Shown here piece by piece: positions 49,332 through 59,200 of a stretch of DNA of 60,166 nt. Source of the stretch: CAYREX01 sp964423505. Its GTDB lineage: Bacteria > Fermentibacterota > Fermentibacteria > Fermentibacterales > JCC-6. Numbering within the stretch: the stretch's first letter is position 1; each line of letters begins with the position of its first letter. The notes beneath the pieces are model-generated. The model saw only the letters and a program-made list of their open reading frames with translations. It did no database searches and was not told the DNA's origin. The translations under genes and the position numbers were made by a program. The DNA lies in the NCBI GenBank assembly GCA_964423505.1, contig CAYREX010000018.1:1-60166 (forward strand). Reading direction: 5' to 3'.

Positions 49332-50336
49332 ATGAAGCGCAGCATGATGACAGCCGCCCTCGCCCTTGCGTTCGCGTCCGCGGCCCACGCGGCAACCGCG
49401 AGCGTCATCTGGCTCACGATAACCCCCGGGGCCAGGTCCAACGGGATGGGCGAGGCCTTTACCGCCCTGGCGGACGACGCCACGGCGACCTACTGGAACC
49501 CCGCCGGGCTGGCCTTCGCGGACACGTCCAGCCAGGAGATAACCCTGCAGCACTCCAACTGGCTGCCGCAGCTTGCCGACGATCTCTACTACGAGTTCCT
49601 GGGCTACTCCAGGCACCTGAGCGGGTGGGGCGGGGTCGGCGGCAACATCACCTTCATGTCCATGGGCGAGCAGCAGGAGACCACCGAGGGCGGAGATGTC
49701 GTGGGGACGTTCTACTCCTACGGCGTCGCGATCACCGGCGGCTTCGGCACCGAGGTGGCCCCCGGCGTGGGGGTGGGCCTGGGCCTCAAGTTCATCTACG
49801 ACCACCTCTACTACGAGGACACCGGAAAGGGCAGCTCCTTCGCCGCCGACCTCGGCGTGCTCTACAGGGTCCCGATGGACGAGCTGGGCCTCGAGAGCGC
49901 TGGCGACCTCAACCTGGCCGCCTCCCTCTCCAACCTCGGCCCGAACATGAGCTACGGCGGCAACGCCGAGAACAACCCGCTCCCCAGGACGTTCAGGGCC
50001 GGGCTTGCCTACGAGCCGTTCGACTCGAGGCTGCTGCAGCTCAGCGTTGTGGCCGACTACAGCAAGATACTCACCCAGGTGGAGGACGGGCTGGGCGACG
50101 AGTTCAACGAGAACAAGTGGGGTGCCGGGGCGGAGCTCTGGTACTACGACCTCCTCGCCCTCAGGGCCGGCTACATGCACGACACCGAGGGCATGTCGAC
50201 CATCGAGGGCCCCACGTTCGGCGCCGGCCTCCAGTACGGCGGCTTCCAGCTGGACATCTCCTTCGTCCCGGTCGAGGAGAACCTGCAGGGCTCCGGCAAG
50301 TACAACCAGAAGTACTCCCTCTCGGTACGCTTCTAG
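49332..50336 (+). CDS. PorV/PorQ family outer membrane beta-barrel protein
   Basis: The product is 334 aa from ATG 49332 (GGAGGAACA before it), with a signal peptide ending AAHA. The motif LTITPGARSNGMGEAFTALADDATATYWNPAGLAF is the family signature (split here by positions ~29-63), as in PorV and UPF0164 proteins. FadL-like strands follow and the chain ends in LSVRF, a terminal aromatic barrel signal. PorV shuttles type IX cargo from the translocon to PorU at the outer membrane. Its place directly behind the C25 gene repeats the porU-porV order of Bacteroidota. Confidence 0.9.
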   Translation: MKRSMMTAALALAFASAAHAATASVIWLTITPGARSNGMGEAFTALADDATATYWNPAGLAFADTSSQEITLQHSNWLPQLADDLYYEFLGYSRHLSGWGGVGGNITFMSMGEQQETTEGGDVVGTFYSYGVAITGGFGTEVAPGVGVGLGLKFIYDHLYYEDTGKGSSFAADLGVLYRVPMDELGLESAGDLNLAASLSNLGPNMSYGGNAENNPLPRTFRAGLAYEPFDSRLLQLSVVADYSKILTQVEDGLGDEFNENKWGAGAELWYYDLLALRAGYMHDTEGMSTIEGPTFGAGLQYGGFQLDISFVPVEENLQGSGKYNQKYSLSVRF

Positions 50337-50340
50337 TCCG

Positions 50341-53205
50341 GTGAGGTCCACCTCGAAGGGGCTGTTCGTCCCGGCGGTCTTGACAACCGCCTGCGCGCTC
50401 CTCCTGCCGTCGGCCGCGCCGGCGGCCCCGCCCCTGGTGCACGGGGCCGTGCCGCCCCATCACGAGCGCCCCTCCGAGGGTGTGGCCGTATGGGCGCCCG
50501 GCGCCTCGCCCCTCTCCACGACCGACGACTCGATGAGGGTCTGCATGCTGCGGGTGGAGTTCCTAGAGGACTTCACCACCGAGACCACCGGCAACGGCCT
50601 CTTCGACCTCGACGCGGACCCGCCCCGCGACAGGGCCTACTTCGAGGACCTGGGCGAGGCCTTCGCGTCCTACTACCTGGACGTCAGCGGAGGAGCGCTG
50701 GAGATCCGGGTGGACGTCTACCCGCAGTCGCTGAACGGCGCCTACGGGATGCCCCACCAGATGATCTACTACGGCGACGACGCCAGCTTCAGGAGGGGTT
50801 GGTGCGAGCTGCTCCGGGACGCGGTCGATGCCGCCGACGTCGACGTCGACTTCTCCTCCTACGACGCCGTCGTCGTCGCCCACGCGGGCGCCGGGCAGGA
50901 GGCCGACATACTCGGCGACAGCCCTGGAGACATAGGCTCCGTCTTCCTGACCCTCACCGACCTCATATACCACCTCCCTGGCGCGGGATTCGGCTACCAG
51001 GGCATACCGACCGGCGACGGGGTGTACGTCAGGGAGGGGACCATCATCCCCGAGACCGAGACCCAGGACGGCTTCGGCCTGGGGCTCCTGGGCACGTTCT
51101 GCCACGAGTTCGCGCACCAGCTGGGCCTCCCCGACCTCTACGACACCATGACCGGCAGGGTGGCGGTCGGCGGATGGGCGCTGATGGGCTACGGGCAGTG
51201 GATCATGAGCGGCTTCTGGCCGCCGGCCCCCTGCGCCTGGTCGCGGGTCTTCGCCGGCTGGACCCCGGTGAGGCTGGTCGAGGGCCCCGGCACTTTCGAG
51301 CTGACCGCCGGCGACAGCGTCCTGAGGGTGCCGCTGACCGGCACAGAGTACCTCCTCATAGAGAACAGGCTGAGGGATCCGGACGGCGACGGCCAGTGCG
51401 GCGTCCACGAGCGCGACTTCGGCCTGCCGGGCTCCGGCGTGCTCATCTGGCACATAGACAGGACCAGGCTCGGCCCCTACGTGGACGCCAACCTCGTCAA
51501 CGTCGACATGGACCACAAGGGAGTCGACCTGGAGGAGGCGGACGGGATACAGGACTTCGACTACTCGCTGCCGGACATCTACGGCTACGAGGGCAGCGAG
51601 TGGGACCCCTGGTTCGAGGGCGGGTACGCCTGGCTCTTCGGACCGGGGACCGAGCCGGGCAGCGACGCCAGCTGGGGGGGGAGGACCTTCGTCACCGTGG
51701 AGGTGCTCGACCCGCCCGGCGAGACCATGAGGGTGAGGGTCGGCATGGGCGGGTCCTGCGAGGGCTGGCCGGTGACCACCGACCCGCTCCGCTGGGGTCC
51801 TCTCGTCTGGCCCGACCCGGACGGCGAGGGCGACAGGCTCGTTGTGGTGAGCCGGACCGGCTACGCCAGGGCCTGGAGGGCTGACGGCAGTGGACCGGAG
51901 CCGGTCGGCCTCGACGTCACCGCTCCTCCGGTTGCCGGCGACCCTTCCGGCGGCGGCGCATCCCGGCTCCTGGTCTGCGAGGGTGACGGAGAGGTACACC
52001 TCCGCTCCCCCGACTGGACGGAGCCGGACGGGTGGCCGGTGACCCTGCCCGGTGGCGCCGTCGGCGCGCACGCTCTCGTCTCCGGGAGGCTCGGGCTGGT
52101 GGCGGTGGCGGACGAGACCGGCTACCTCCACGTCTACGACGGCTCCGGCCGGCCGCTTTCCGGGTGGCCCGTGGCGCTTCCGGCGCGGTCGGTGGGCATC
52201 GCCGTATACCCCGACCAGGAGTCGCCCGGTCTTGTCTCCGCCACGGCGGACGGGCGGGTGTACCTGTGGGAGCTGGGCGGCGACCCCGCCGCGGGATGGC
52301 CCCGGGCGCCCGGCTCCGAGGCTACCGGCCTCCCCCTCTGCGCCGACGTCGACCGCGACGGCGAGGCGGAGGTGGTGGTGGTCAGCGGCGGAGCCCTCTA
52401 CTGCTGGGGCCGGGGCGGCGAGACCTCCCCCGGCTTCCCGGCGGAGCTCCCCGATGCGCCGCTCGGCTCCCCGGCCCTCTGCGACCTGGACGGCGACGGG
52501 AGGCTGGAGACGGCGGTGACCACCGGGAGCGGGATATCGGTGATCGGCCCCTCCGGCGCGCCGCTCTCCGACTGGCCCCTGCACGCAAGGCAGGATACTC
52601 TCGTGGCCGCGTACCGTCCCGGGAACAGGGGCACCGGCGGCAGCGGCTTCCTCCTCACAGGTCTCCCCGACGGCAGGATCGCCATGTACGGCCCGGATGC
52701 CCGTCCGGTCCCCGGATACCCGCTGGCCGCAGGAGACCTGCCGGTGGGGGCGCCGCTCCTGTGGGACCCGGGCGACGGCTTCAGGACGGTCGCGGCCGAC
52801 TCCTCCGGGAACCTCTACTGCTGGGTCGGTGCTCCCGAGCCGGAGGGATGGTTCCCCGGGCTCTCCTCCACCGGAGAGGGATGCTGGTGGTCCGACCGGC
52901 TGCCTGCGCTGGCCGGCGAGGGGGGCTTCGACGAATCCTCCTTCTTCGTCTACCCGAACCCGGTGACCGAGGGGGAGGGTACCGTGAGGTTCGTACCCGG
53001 GGAGGACTCGAGCTGGGAGGTGAGGATCTTCAACATGGCGGGCGACCTTGTCACCTTCGAGTCGGGCACCGCTCCAGGCGGGGCCGCCTGGGAGGTCCCG
53101 TGGACCACCGGGAACCTGGCCCCCGGCGTCTACTTCGTCAGTCTCTACCTCGAGGGGCCCTCCGGGCCGGTAGAGGCCATCTTCCACGCCGCGGTGGTGA
53201 ACTGA
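50341..53205 (+). CDS. Secreted M6-like zinc metallopeptidase with propeller and sorting-like domain
   Basis: The product is 954 aa from GTG 50341, five bases after the PorV stop, with a signal peptide (FVPAVLTTACALLLPSAAPA). Residues ~60-430 are an M6/immune-inhibitor-A-like catalytic domain: zinc motif HEFAH at 255-259 continued by QLGLPDLYDT, then GGWALMGYGQW. Residues ~480-860 are beta-propeller-like repeats with DxDxDG calcium-type loops (DVDRDGEAEVVVV, DLDGDGRLETAV) typical of FG-GAP/VCBS. The last ~85 residues are FFVYPNPVTEGEG...VRIFNMAGDLV...PGVYFVSL, a type A sorting-like domain. It is likely cargo of the PorU/PorV-like system. Confidence 0.88.
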   Translation: MRSTSKGLFVPAVLTTACALLLPSAAPAAPPLVHGAVPPHHERPSEGVAVWAPGASPLSTTDDSMRVCMLRVEFLEDFTTETTGNGLFDLDADPPRDRAYFEDLGEAFASYYLDVSGGALEIRVDVYPQSLNGAYGMPHQMIYYGDDASFRRGWCELLRDAVDAADVDVDFSSYDAVVVAHAGAGQEADILGDSPGDIGSVFLTLTDLIYHLPGAGFGYQGIPTGDGVYVREGTIIPETETQDGFGLGLLGTFCHEFAHQLGLPDLYDTMTGRVAVGGWALMGYGQWIMSGFWPPAPCAWSRVFAGWTPVRLVEGPGTFELTAGDSVLRVPLTGTEYLLIENRLRDPDGDGQCGVHERDFGLPGSGVLIWHIDRTRLGPYVDANLVNVDMDHKGVDLEEADGIQDFDYSLPDIYGYEGSEWDPWFEGGYAWLFGPGTEPGSDASWGGRTFVTVEVLDPPGETMRVRVGMGGSCEGWPVTTDPLRWGPLVWPDPDGEGDRLVVVSRTGYARAWRADGSGPEPVGLDVTAPPVAGDPSGGGASRLLVCEGDGEVHLRSPDWTEPDGWPVTLPGGAVGAHALVSGRLGLVAVADETGYLHVYDGSGRPLSGWPVALPARSVGIAVYPDQESPGLVSATADGRVYLWELGGDPAAGWPRAPGSEATGLPLCADVDRDGEAEVVVVSGGALYCWGRGGETSPGFPAELPDAPLGSPALCDLDGDGRLETAVTTGSGISVIGPSGAPLSDWPLHARQDTLVAAYRPGNRGTGGSGFLLTGLPDGRIAMYGPDARPVPGYPLAAGDLPVGAPLLWDPGDGFRTVAADSSGNLYCWVGAPEPEGWFPGLSSTGEGCWWSDRLPALAGEGGFDESSFFVYPNPVTEGEGTVRFVPGEDSSWEVRIFNMAGDLVTFESGTAPGGAAWEVPWTTGNLAPGVYFVSLYLEGPSGPVEAIFHAAVVN

Positions 53206-53879
53206 TGCGCCGGCCGTGCACGGCCTGCCGTCCCCTGGCCCTGCTGGCCGCCGCGCTTCTGGCGCTGCCGGCCGCGGCATCCGCCACCGCCAGGGGAGGG
53301 GCCATGCTCCGCTCCGCCCTGCTCCCCGGCTGGGGCCAGATGTCCCTCGGCCGCGGGACCAGGGGCGCGGTGTTCATGGGCGTCGAGGCGATCACCTGGG
53401 CCGGGTTCGGGCTGGCCTACCTGGAGGGGGTCTGGGGCAGGGACGACTACAGGTGGCTGGCCATGGAGGAGGCGGGAGTCTCGGCTGCCGGCAGGTCGGG
53501 GGACTTCCTGGACGACCTGGCGGACTTCGACTCCAGCGCCGAGTACAACGACTACATCCACAGGCTCGCCAGGTACTACTACCCGGACGACCCGGACGCC
53601 CAGCGGGATTACTACGAGGCGCACGCCAGGGAGGGCGGCGAGTCGTGGTCATGGTCCTCCGAGGCCGCCCGGGAGGAGTACGCCGACCGGCTCCGGAGCA
53701 GCCGTGACTGGTTCCGGCGCAGCCTGTACATCGCCGCCTTCGCGCTGGTGAACAGGGCGGTCAGCGTGATAGACGCATCCCTGCTGGACGAGACCAGGCC
53801 CGGCCTCTACACCTCGCTGGAGTTCCCCGGGGGCCGCGATCCCTCCGGTGTCAGGTTCTCCGTGGGGGCACGGTTCTGA
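53205..53879 (+). CDS. DUF5683-like small membrane protein, unknown function
   Basis: The product is 224 aa from ATG 53205, inside the preceding stop (TGATG). A signal or first helix (LALLAAALLALPAAASA) precedes ALLPGWGQMSLGRGTRGAVFMGVEAITWAGFGL, the LPGxGQ-x-x-x-G-x-x-x-x-A start seen in DUF5683-type proteins. The middle is a charged, tyrosine-rich helical region (YNDYIHRLARYYYPDDPDAQRDYYEAH), and a last helix precedes a short FSVGARF end. In other FCB genomes such proteins sit near outer membrane or wall genes; the role is unknown. Confidence 0.65.
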   Translation: MRRPCTACRPLALLAAALLALPAAASATARGGAMLRSALLPGWGQMSLGRGTRGAVFMGVEAITWAGFGLAYLEGVWGRDDYRWLAMEEAGVSAAGRSGDFLDDLADFDSSAEYNDYIHRLARYYYPDDPDAQRDYYEAHAREGGESWSWSSEAAREEYADRLRSSRDWFRRSLYIAAFALVNRAVSVIDASLLDETRPGLYTSLEFPGGRDPSGVRFSVGARF

Positions 53880-55555
53880 TGGCCGGGCTGCTGCTCCTGG
53901 CGCTCGTCATGGCCCCTCCCCAGGGCGCCATGTGGACCAGCGGCACCCCCCTGGTCCCGGGAATCATGGAGATCGAGCGTACCCACGACCCGGCCTTCCG
54001 CCCCTCGGGCAGGCTCCATCCCCTCACCGATGGACCCCACGTGGTGGGGGAGACCCTGAACTTCTGGTCCATCGACTACTCCTCCTCCGAGTTCGGGACC
54101 TTCTACCTCACCCCCGCCACCTGCCGGTTCGTCGGGGAGGAGACCTACATCTTCGTGGAGGACGCCGTCTGGGGGGTCCACTACGACCAGGACGCGGTCG
54201 ACGCGCTGGCGGAGGCGCTGGAGGATAGCACCCCCTCGGGGGACATGGGCATCGTGGGCCGGGACTCGGACGTGTTCGGGGAGCCGCCGGACGAGATAGA
54301 CGGCGACCCCCGGGTCTACTTCCTGGTCCTGGACATACGCGACGGCTTCGACCCAGCCGAGGGCGGCGCCTACATCGCCGGCTTCTTCTCGCCCTACAAC
54401 CAGTTCACCGAGGACGAGGCCTACCTCTTCTACGGCGGGCACTCCAACGAGGTGGAGATGCTCTACCTCGACTGCTTCCCGAGCGACTCCTACGATGCCG
54501 CCTACACCGCCTCCCACGAGATGGTCCACCTCATCCAGTGGGGGGTGGAGCCGTTCAGCGGGGAGGAGCTCTGGGTCATAGAGAACCAGGCACAGTCCGG
54601 CACGTACGTCTGCGGCTACCCGGCGTTCCAGGTCCAGACGTTCCTGGAGGCCGGCGGGGTGACCCCCATAAAGTGGACGGAGTTCGACTTCGGCTCGGTG
54701 GAGTACGTCGCCGGCTACGGGGCGGGGTTCCTCTTCTTCTCCTACATAGCGGAGCATTACGGAGGGGACGACTTCCTCTACCGCTCCCTCCGAACCTCCG
54801 ACCGTGGCATCGCCGGGGTGGCCGAGGCCATCCGGGGCGCGACCGGCAGCGAGCCGGACATCTCCTCGCTGCTTCTCGACTGGCAGCTTGCCTGCTGGGT
54901 GGACGACCCGGACCTGGCGGACGGACGCTACGGGTTCGGGAGGTTCAGGATAGCCGACTACGACACGGTCTCGCCGGGCAACCGGCCGGGCCTGGACTGG
55001 GTCGGTATCGTGGACGGTGTCCCCTGGGCGGGCGGAGCCGAGAGGCTGGGCTCCTACTCCGGAGCCTGCTACAGGCTGGACGATGGGCTCACCGGCAGCT
55101 TCCGCGCCCAGGCGGACGGGCTCGGCGAGCTCTCCGCCTGGTTCGTGGAGGAGGGGGGGGGAGTACCGGAGATGCTGGGCACCGGCTCCTCCGGCGACGT
55201 TGCCCTCGACCTCTCGGAGCCCGGCTCCGTGCTGCTCCTCTGCAGCTCCTTCGCCGGGCTGGACCTGAGCACCGCCGCCGGCTGCGTGTCCGGCTCCGGC
55301 GAGCCGCCGGCCGTATACCCGCAGCCCTGCAGGGGGAGCCTCTACCTGCAGCTCACTTCCGGCGGGGGCGGAGCCACCCTCTCCGTCTTCGACCTCTCCG
55401 GGGCGCACATCGAGACGGTCTCCCTCGGGAGCGTACCGGAGGGGGAGGCGACCCTCGAGTACGAGGGGGCCTCGGACCTGGCCTCCGGCGTCTACCTCTA
55501 CAGGCTCATCCTGGGCGGCCGCGAGGAGACGGGCTCCTTCACGGTTGTTCGCTGA
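53879..55555 (+). CDS. Secreted zinc metallopeptidase (HExxH, M30-like) with sorting-like C-terminus
   Basis: The product is 558 aa from ATG 53879, in an ATG/TGA overlap. It opens with a short signal peptide. Residues ~50-190 include a strand-helix set ending in EVEMLYLDCFPSDSYDAAYTASHEMVHLIQW; the zinc motif HEMVH is at 213-217, and ELWVIENQAQSG follows, giving a downstream glutamate as in gluzincin-type M30/hyicolysin relatives. The C-terminal ~80 residues (VYPQPCRGSLYLQL, LSVFDLSGAHIETV, SGVYLYRLIL) are a sorting-like domain. It is the second secreted metalloprotease of the locus and is probably cargo. Confidence 0.8.
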   Translation: MAGLLLLALVMAPPQGAMWTSGTPLVPGIMEIERTHDPAFRPSGRLHPLTDGPHVVGETLNFWSIDYSSSEFGTFYLTPATCRFVGEETYIFVEDAVWGVHYDQDAVDALAEALEDSTPSGDMGIVGRDSDVFGEPPDEIDGDPRVYFLVLDIRDGFDPAEGGAYIAGFFSPYNQFTEDEAYLFYGGHSNEVEMLYLDCFPSDSYDAAYTASHEMVHLIQWGVEPFSGEELWVIENQAQSGTYVCGYPAFQVQTFLEAGGVTPIKWTEFDFGSVEYVAGYGAGFLFFSYIAEHYGGDDFLYRSLRTSDRGIAGVAEAIRGATGSEPDISSLLLDWQLACWVDDPDLADGRYGFGRFRIADYDTVSPGNRPGLDWVGIVDGVPWAGGAERLGSYSGACYRLDDGLTGSFRAQADGLGELSAWFVEEGGGVPEMLGTGSSGDVALDLSEPGSVLLLCSSFAGLDLSTAAGCVSGSGEPPAVYPQPCRGSLYLQLTSGGGGATLSVFDLSGAHIETVSLGSVPEGEATLEYEGASDLASGVYLYRLILGGREETGSFTVVR

Positions 55556-56291
55556 GGCGTTACTCCCGCTGCTGCTTGCCGTCGCAACGGCATCGGCCAC
55601 CTACCCCGGCGAGACCGGGACCATCTCCGTCCGGAGCGACCTGGTCGACGTCGAGATAGGCCAGGACGGCTCGGTCCACATGCTCTTCTCCGGCCTGCCC
55701 CACCTGCTGGCCCTCTACCCCGGGGGAGGCTCCCTCTCCCTCGACCTGACTGAGGTGGCTCTCCCCGGCGGCTTCTGCATGGACGGCGCATGGGGCTGGC
55801 TGGTGACCGACCAGCTCGGCGGCAGGGCTGTCCGGTTCGGCCCCGACGGAGAGGTACTGGACTCCCTCGGCGCCCCCGGGAGGCCGGGTGACATATGCCT
55901 CTCCGGACTGACGCCGGTCTACGTGGACAGGGCCTCCGGCCGCCTGAGGACCGCAGGCGCCGAGCGGGAGGCTCTGGCCAGGCTCTCGGGGGACGGGATG
56001 GGCCAGCTCACCGCCTCCGGGGGGACCGTGGTCTACTCCGACGGCACGGAGTCGCTTCTGGTCGAGCCGCTCGCCGGCTCCGCTCCCCTCGCCCCCGCCG
56101 GCACATGGGCCATCGTCCCGGAGGGGCCGCTCGTGCTTCGCGGCGACACCCTCCTGGCTCTCTCGGGCCCGGTGTCGGTCCTGCCGGACTCCCTCCTCTC
56201 CCGGGACCCGCACAGGCTCTCCTCCTCGCCGGACGGCTCGGTGATGGCCGTCTGGTCCCCGGGTGAGGGGGAGGTGCTGGTGCTGAGGTGA
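55545..56291 (+). CDS. Exported beta-propeller-like protein
   Basis: The product is 248 aa from TTG 55545, overlapping the preceding gene by 11 bases, with a signal peptide (FAEALLPLLLAVATASA). The rest is a chain of short strands with repeated G-D-G turns (IGQDGSVHMLF, FGPDGEVLDSLGAPGRPGDI, LSGDGMGQL), resembling NHL/six-bladed propellers that bind ligands or proteins. No enzyme motif or sorting domain is present. Its place just before the large barrel protein suggests a periplasmic partner of outer membrane components, but that is inference. Confidence 0.6.
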   Translation: MFAEALLPLLLAVATASATYPGETGTISVRSDLVDVEIGQDGSVHMLFSGLPHLLALYPGGGSLSLDLTEVALPGGFCMDGAWGWLVTDQLGGRAVRFGPDGEVLDSLGAPGRPGDICLSGLTPVYVDRASGRLRTAGAEREALARLSGDGMGQLTASGGTVVYSDGTESLLVEPLAGSAPLAPAGTWAIVPEGPLVLRGDTLLALSGPVSVLPDSLLSRDPHRLSSSPDGSVMAVWSPGEGEVLVLR

Positions 56292-59200
56292 CCGCCCCGG
56301 TGCTCGCGCTGGCCGCCCTCCTCGGGGCGGTCCCGTTCCGGGTGAGCCTCGAGAGCGACGGCAGCGCCTTCCTTGCCCTGCCCGACTCTCTCTGGGCCTC
56401 CCCCTCCGGTATCCTCGCCTTCTCCGGGGAGGACACGCTGGACGCAGCCCCAGCGGTGAGGGCCGGCAGGTCCGGCGTCATGCTCGAGCCGTCCCCGGAG
56501 GCGGGGGACACCGTCATCGTCTCCGGTACGAGGATGCAGCTCTCAGTCCCCTCCTCCTTCCGGCTGGACCTCTCCCCGACGGACGGCGATACCTCCTCGG
56601 GAGCCGACGCGCTCCTCCTCGCATCTCCGGAGCCTTACTCCCGCGAGGGGCTCTACATCTCCGGGACCAAGCGCATAGGCCTCTCCGTCGGCTCCGGCGG
56701 AGGGCTCGACCAGGGGACCAGGATCACGCTCCAGGGAAGCGCCGCCCCCGGAATAACCGTCTCCGGCAGCGTGACCGACCAGGACCTGGGCGGAGCCTCG
56801 TCCTCCGAGCTGGTATCGCAGCTGGACAGGGTGATGCTCTCGGTGACGGCGGAGAGATGGAGGGCGCGTCTGGGGGACATGGAATGGTCCTCGGGGAGAG
56901 CGGAGCACGGCCCGTTCTCCTTCAGGAGGGAGCTGAGCGGCATGGAGCTCTCCGTGGATCCGGCTGCGGGGGCTACCGCGCTGGCCGGCTACGGGACCAC
57001 CGGCGACACCGATAGGAGGGCAGTTTTCTACACCGATGAGGGCGTCCAGGGGCCGTACGAGGTGACCTCCGGCTGGGAGGTGGTCCCCGGGAGCGAGCGG
57101 GTATGGCTGGACGGCCGGCTGCTGCAGCGGGGCGCCTCGGCAGACTACGAGATGGAGTACGCCGCCGGGCTGCTGACCTTCACCCCGCGCAGGCTGGTGA
57201 GGGAGGACCAGCGCGTGGAGGTCACCTTCCTCCAGCGGGGGGACGGCTTCAGGTCGGAGCTGGTGACCGTCTCCGGCTCTCTCGCGGCCGGCCCCGCAAC
57301 CGTCTCGGTGACCGGCCTGAGCGCAGGCGATCGGAGGGACGCGCCGCTGGGGTTCATCCTTACACCGGAGGCCGAGGAGGCCATCCGGGATGCGGGGGAG
57401 GACCCGGCGGAAGCCTGGCTGGATGGCGCGGAGGAGGTTGGCGAGGGGGAGGGCAGCTACGACAGGGACAGCCTGGGCCACTACGTCTACAGGGGTCCCG
57501 GGCAGGGGAGCTGGACCGTCCATTTCGGAAGGCCCCCCGAATCCCCGGGGGACTACCTCTACGACTCCTCCCTCGGGGGGTACGCATGGGTCGGCGAGGG
57601 GCAGGGCACTCATCTCCCCAGGAGGTACGTCCAGATACCGACCTCGTACTCGACGGGAGGCACCTCCATGGACCTGCTCCTGGGAGACCTGGAGGCGGGG
57701 CTTGACGTGGCCCTCTCCAGGCGGGTCGGCAACCTGTTCGCCCGGGAGGGGACCACCAGGGAGGGGCTTCTGGCCTCCGGCTCCCTCTCCATGCGGTTCC
57801 GCGAGGGTGGGCCGGGCATCGGCCTGATCGGCAGGGCCGTAACCGGAGGCTACGCGGCTCCCTCGGCGCTCGAGGGCGACAGCTCGCTGGCCGCCTGGTC
57901 GCTCCCCCCCTCGTACGAAGGGAACGACGAGCTGGCCGGGGCGTGGGTCGGCGGCCGGGCCCTGCTGGTCAGGGCGGACGCGAGGCTGCCCGAGTCCGGC
58001 GGAAGCATGGAGAGGCTGCGGGTCACCTCGGCGGGCGAGCTGGGCGCCTTCGGCTTCATGCTCCGCGGGTCGGGGGTTGACCGCCGGGGGGTCCCCGTGG
58101 TCAGGGACGGCACGAAGCGCAGCCTCGGCGCAGACCTCAGCCTGGGCCTCGGCCGACTGACGCCGTCGGCGGGCGGCTCCTGGAGCGACGAGTCCTGGGC
58201 CGACAGCGTCTCCGGGAGGGAGCTCTCCGGCTACGCCGGTCTGTCCCTTCAGGAGGGAGGTCTCCTGGCCGGGACGAGGCTGGAGCTTGCTAGGGACGGC
58301 AGGGAGGGAACCCCCGGAGGTCCCAGGTCGGTCTTCAGGGCCAGGCTGGAGGCCTCCGGATCTCCCGGCGGCATGAGGTTGGGTGGAAGCGTCGAGCACT
58401 CCGCCACCGACTGGGACTCCGGCGGTAGCCTGCAGGCCGACGCGGTGAGCGTGAGCGCCTCGGGCACCATGGGCGGTCTCTGGCTGCAGGCGGTCTACGG
58501 GGGCTCCGGCACCGTCTCCCGTTCGGTCGACATAATCTACGAGTATGTGGGGGAGGGGGAGGGCTCCTACAGCTACGACCAGGAGAGCGGACAGTACTAC
58601 CCGGACCCGGAGGGCGACTACGAAGTGCTCTACGTCCCGGGATCCGAGCAGGGTATCGTCACGGAGGCCGAGCTGGACATCACCCTCTCCGGCAGCTGGG
58701 ACGGAGGCGGTATGGTCGGCTCCGGCACGCTCTCGGCCGCCGGTGAGGACCGGCTCCGGGTGCTCCTGCTGCTGGACGGTTTCGATACCGGGCTGGAAGG
58801 CGGCTACGACCTGGAGCTGGCCCCATGGCTGAGCTGGGACGACGGGCTCCTCCGGAGGCTCTCCGTCTCTGCGCGGAGGGCTGACGAGAGGACGGGATAC
58901 AGCGGCGCGGGCATCACCAGGGAGAGACGCTGGTCGCTGGAGGTGGAGCCGAGGCTCCTGCCCCTGCCCCGCCTGACCCTTTCGACCTCCGCAGGCGCCT
59001 CCAGGACCAGGACTTCCCTCTACACCCCCAGGGACGTGGTCACCCTGAGGCTCGCCGTCGACCCGGAGCTCGACCTCGCGGCAGCCCCCGACCCCGGCCT
59101 GCTCCTCTCCCTCGAGAGCAGGAGGGACCGGGAGAGCGGCCTGCGGGCCGTCATGTACGGCGCTGCTCCTCACCTCTCCTTCAGTGGTGGTGGATGGACC

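Noticed and set aside
50563..53280. 905-codon minus-strand frame opposite the M6-like protease
   Set aside because: It is a shadow frame; the plus strand has a signal peptide, HExxH and a sorting domain.
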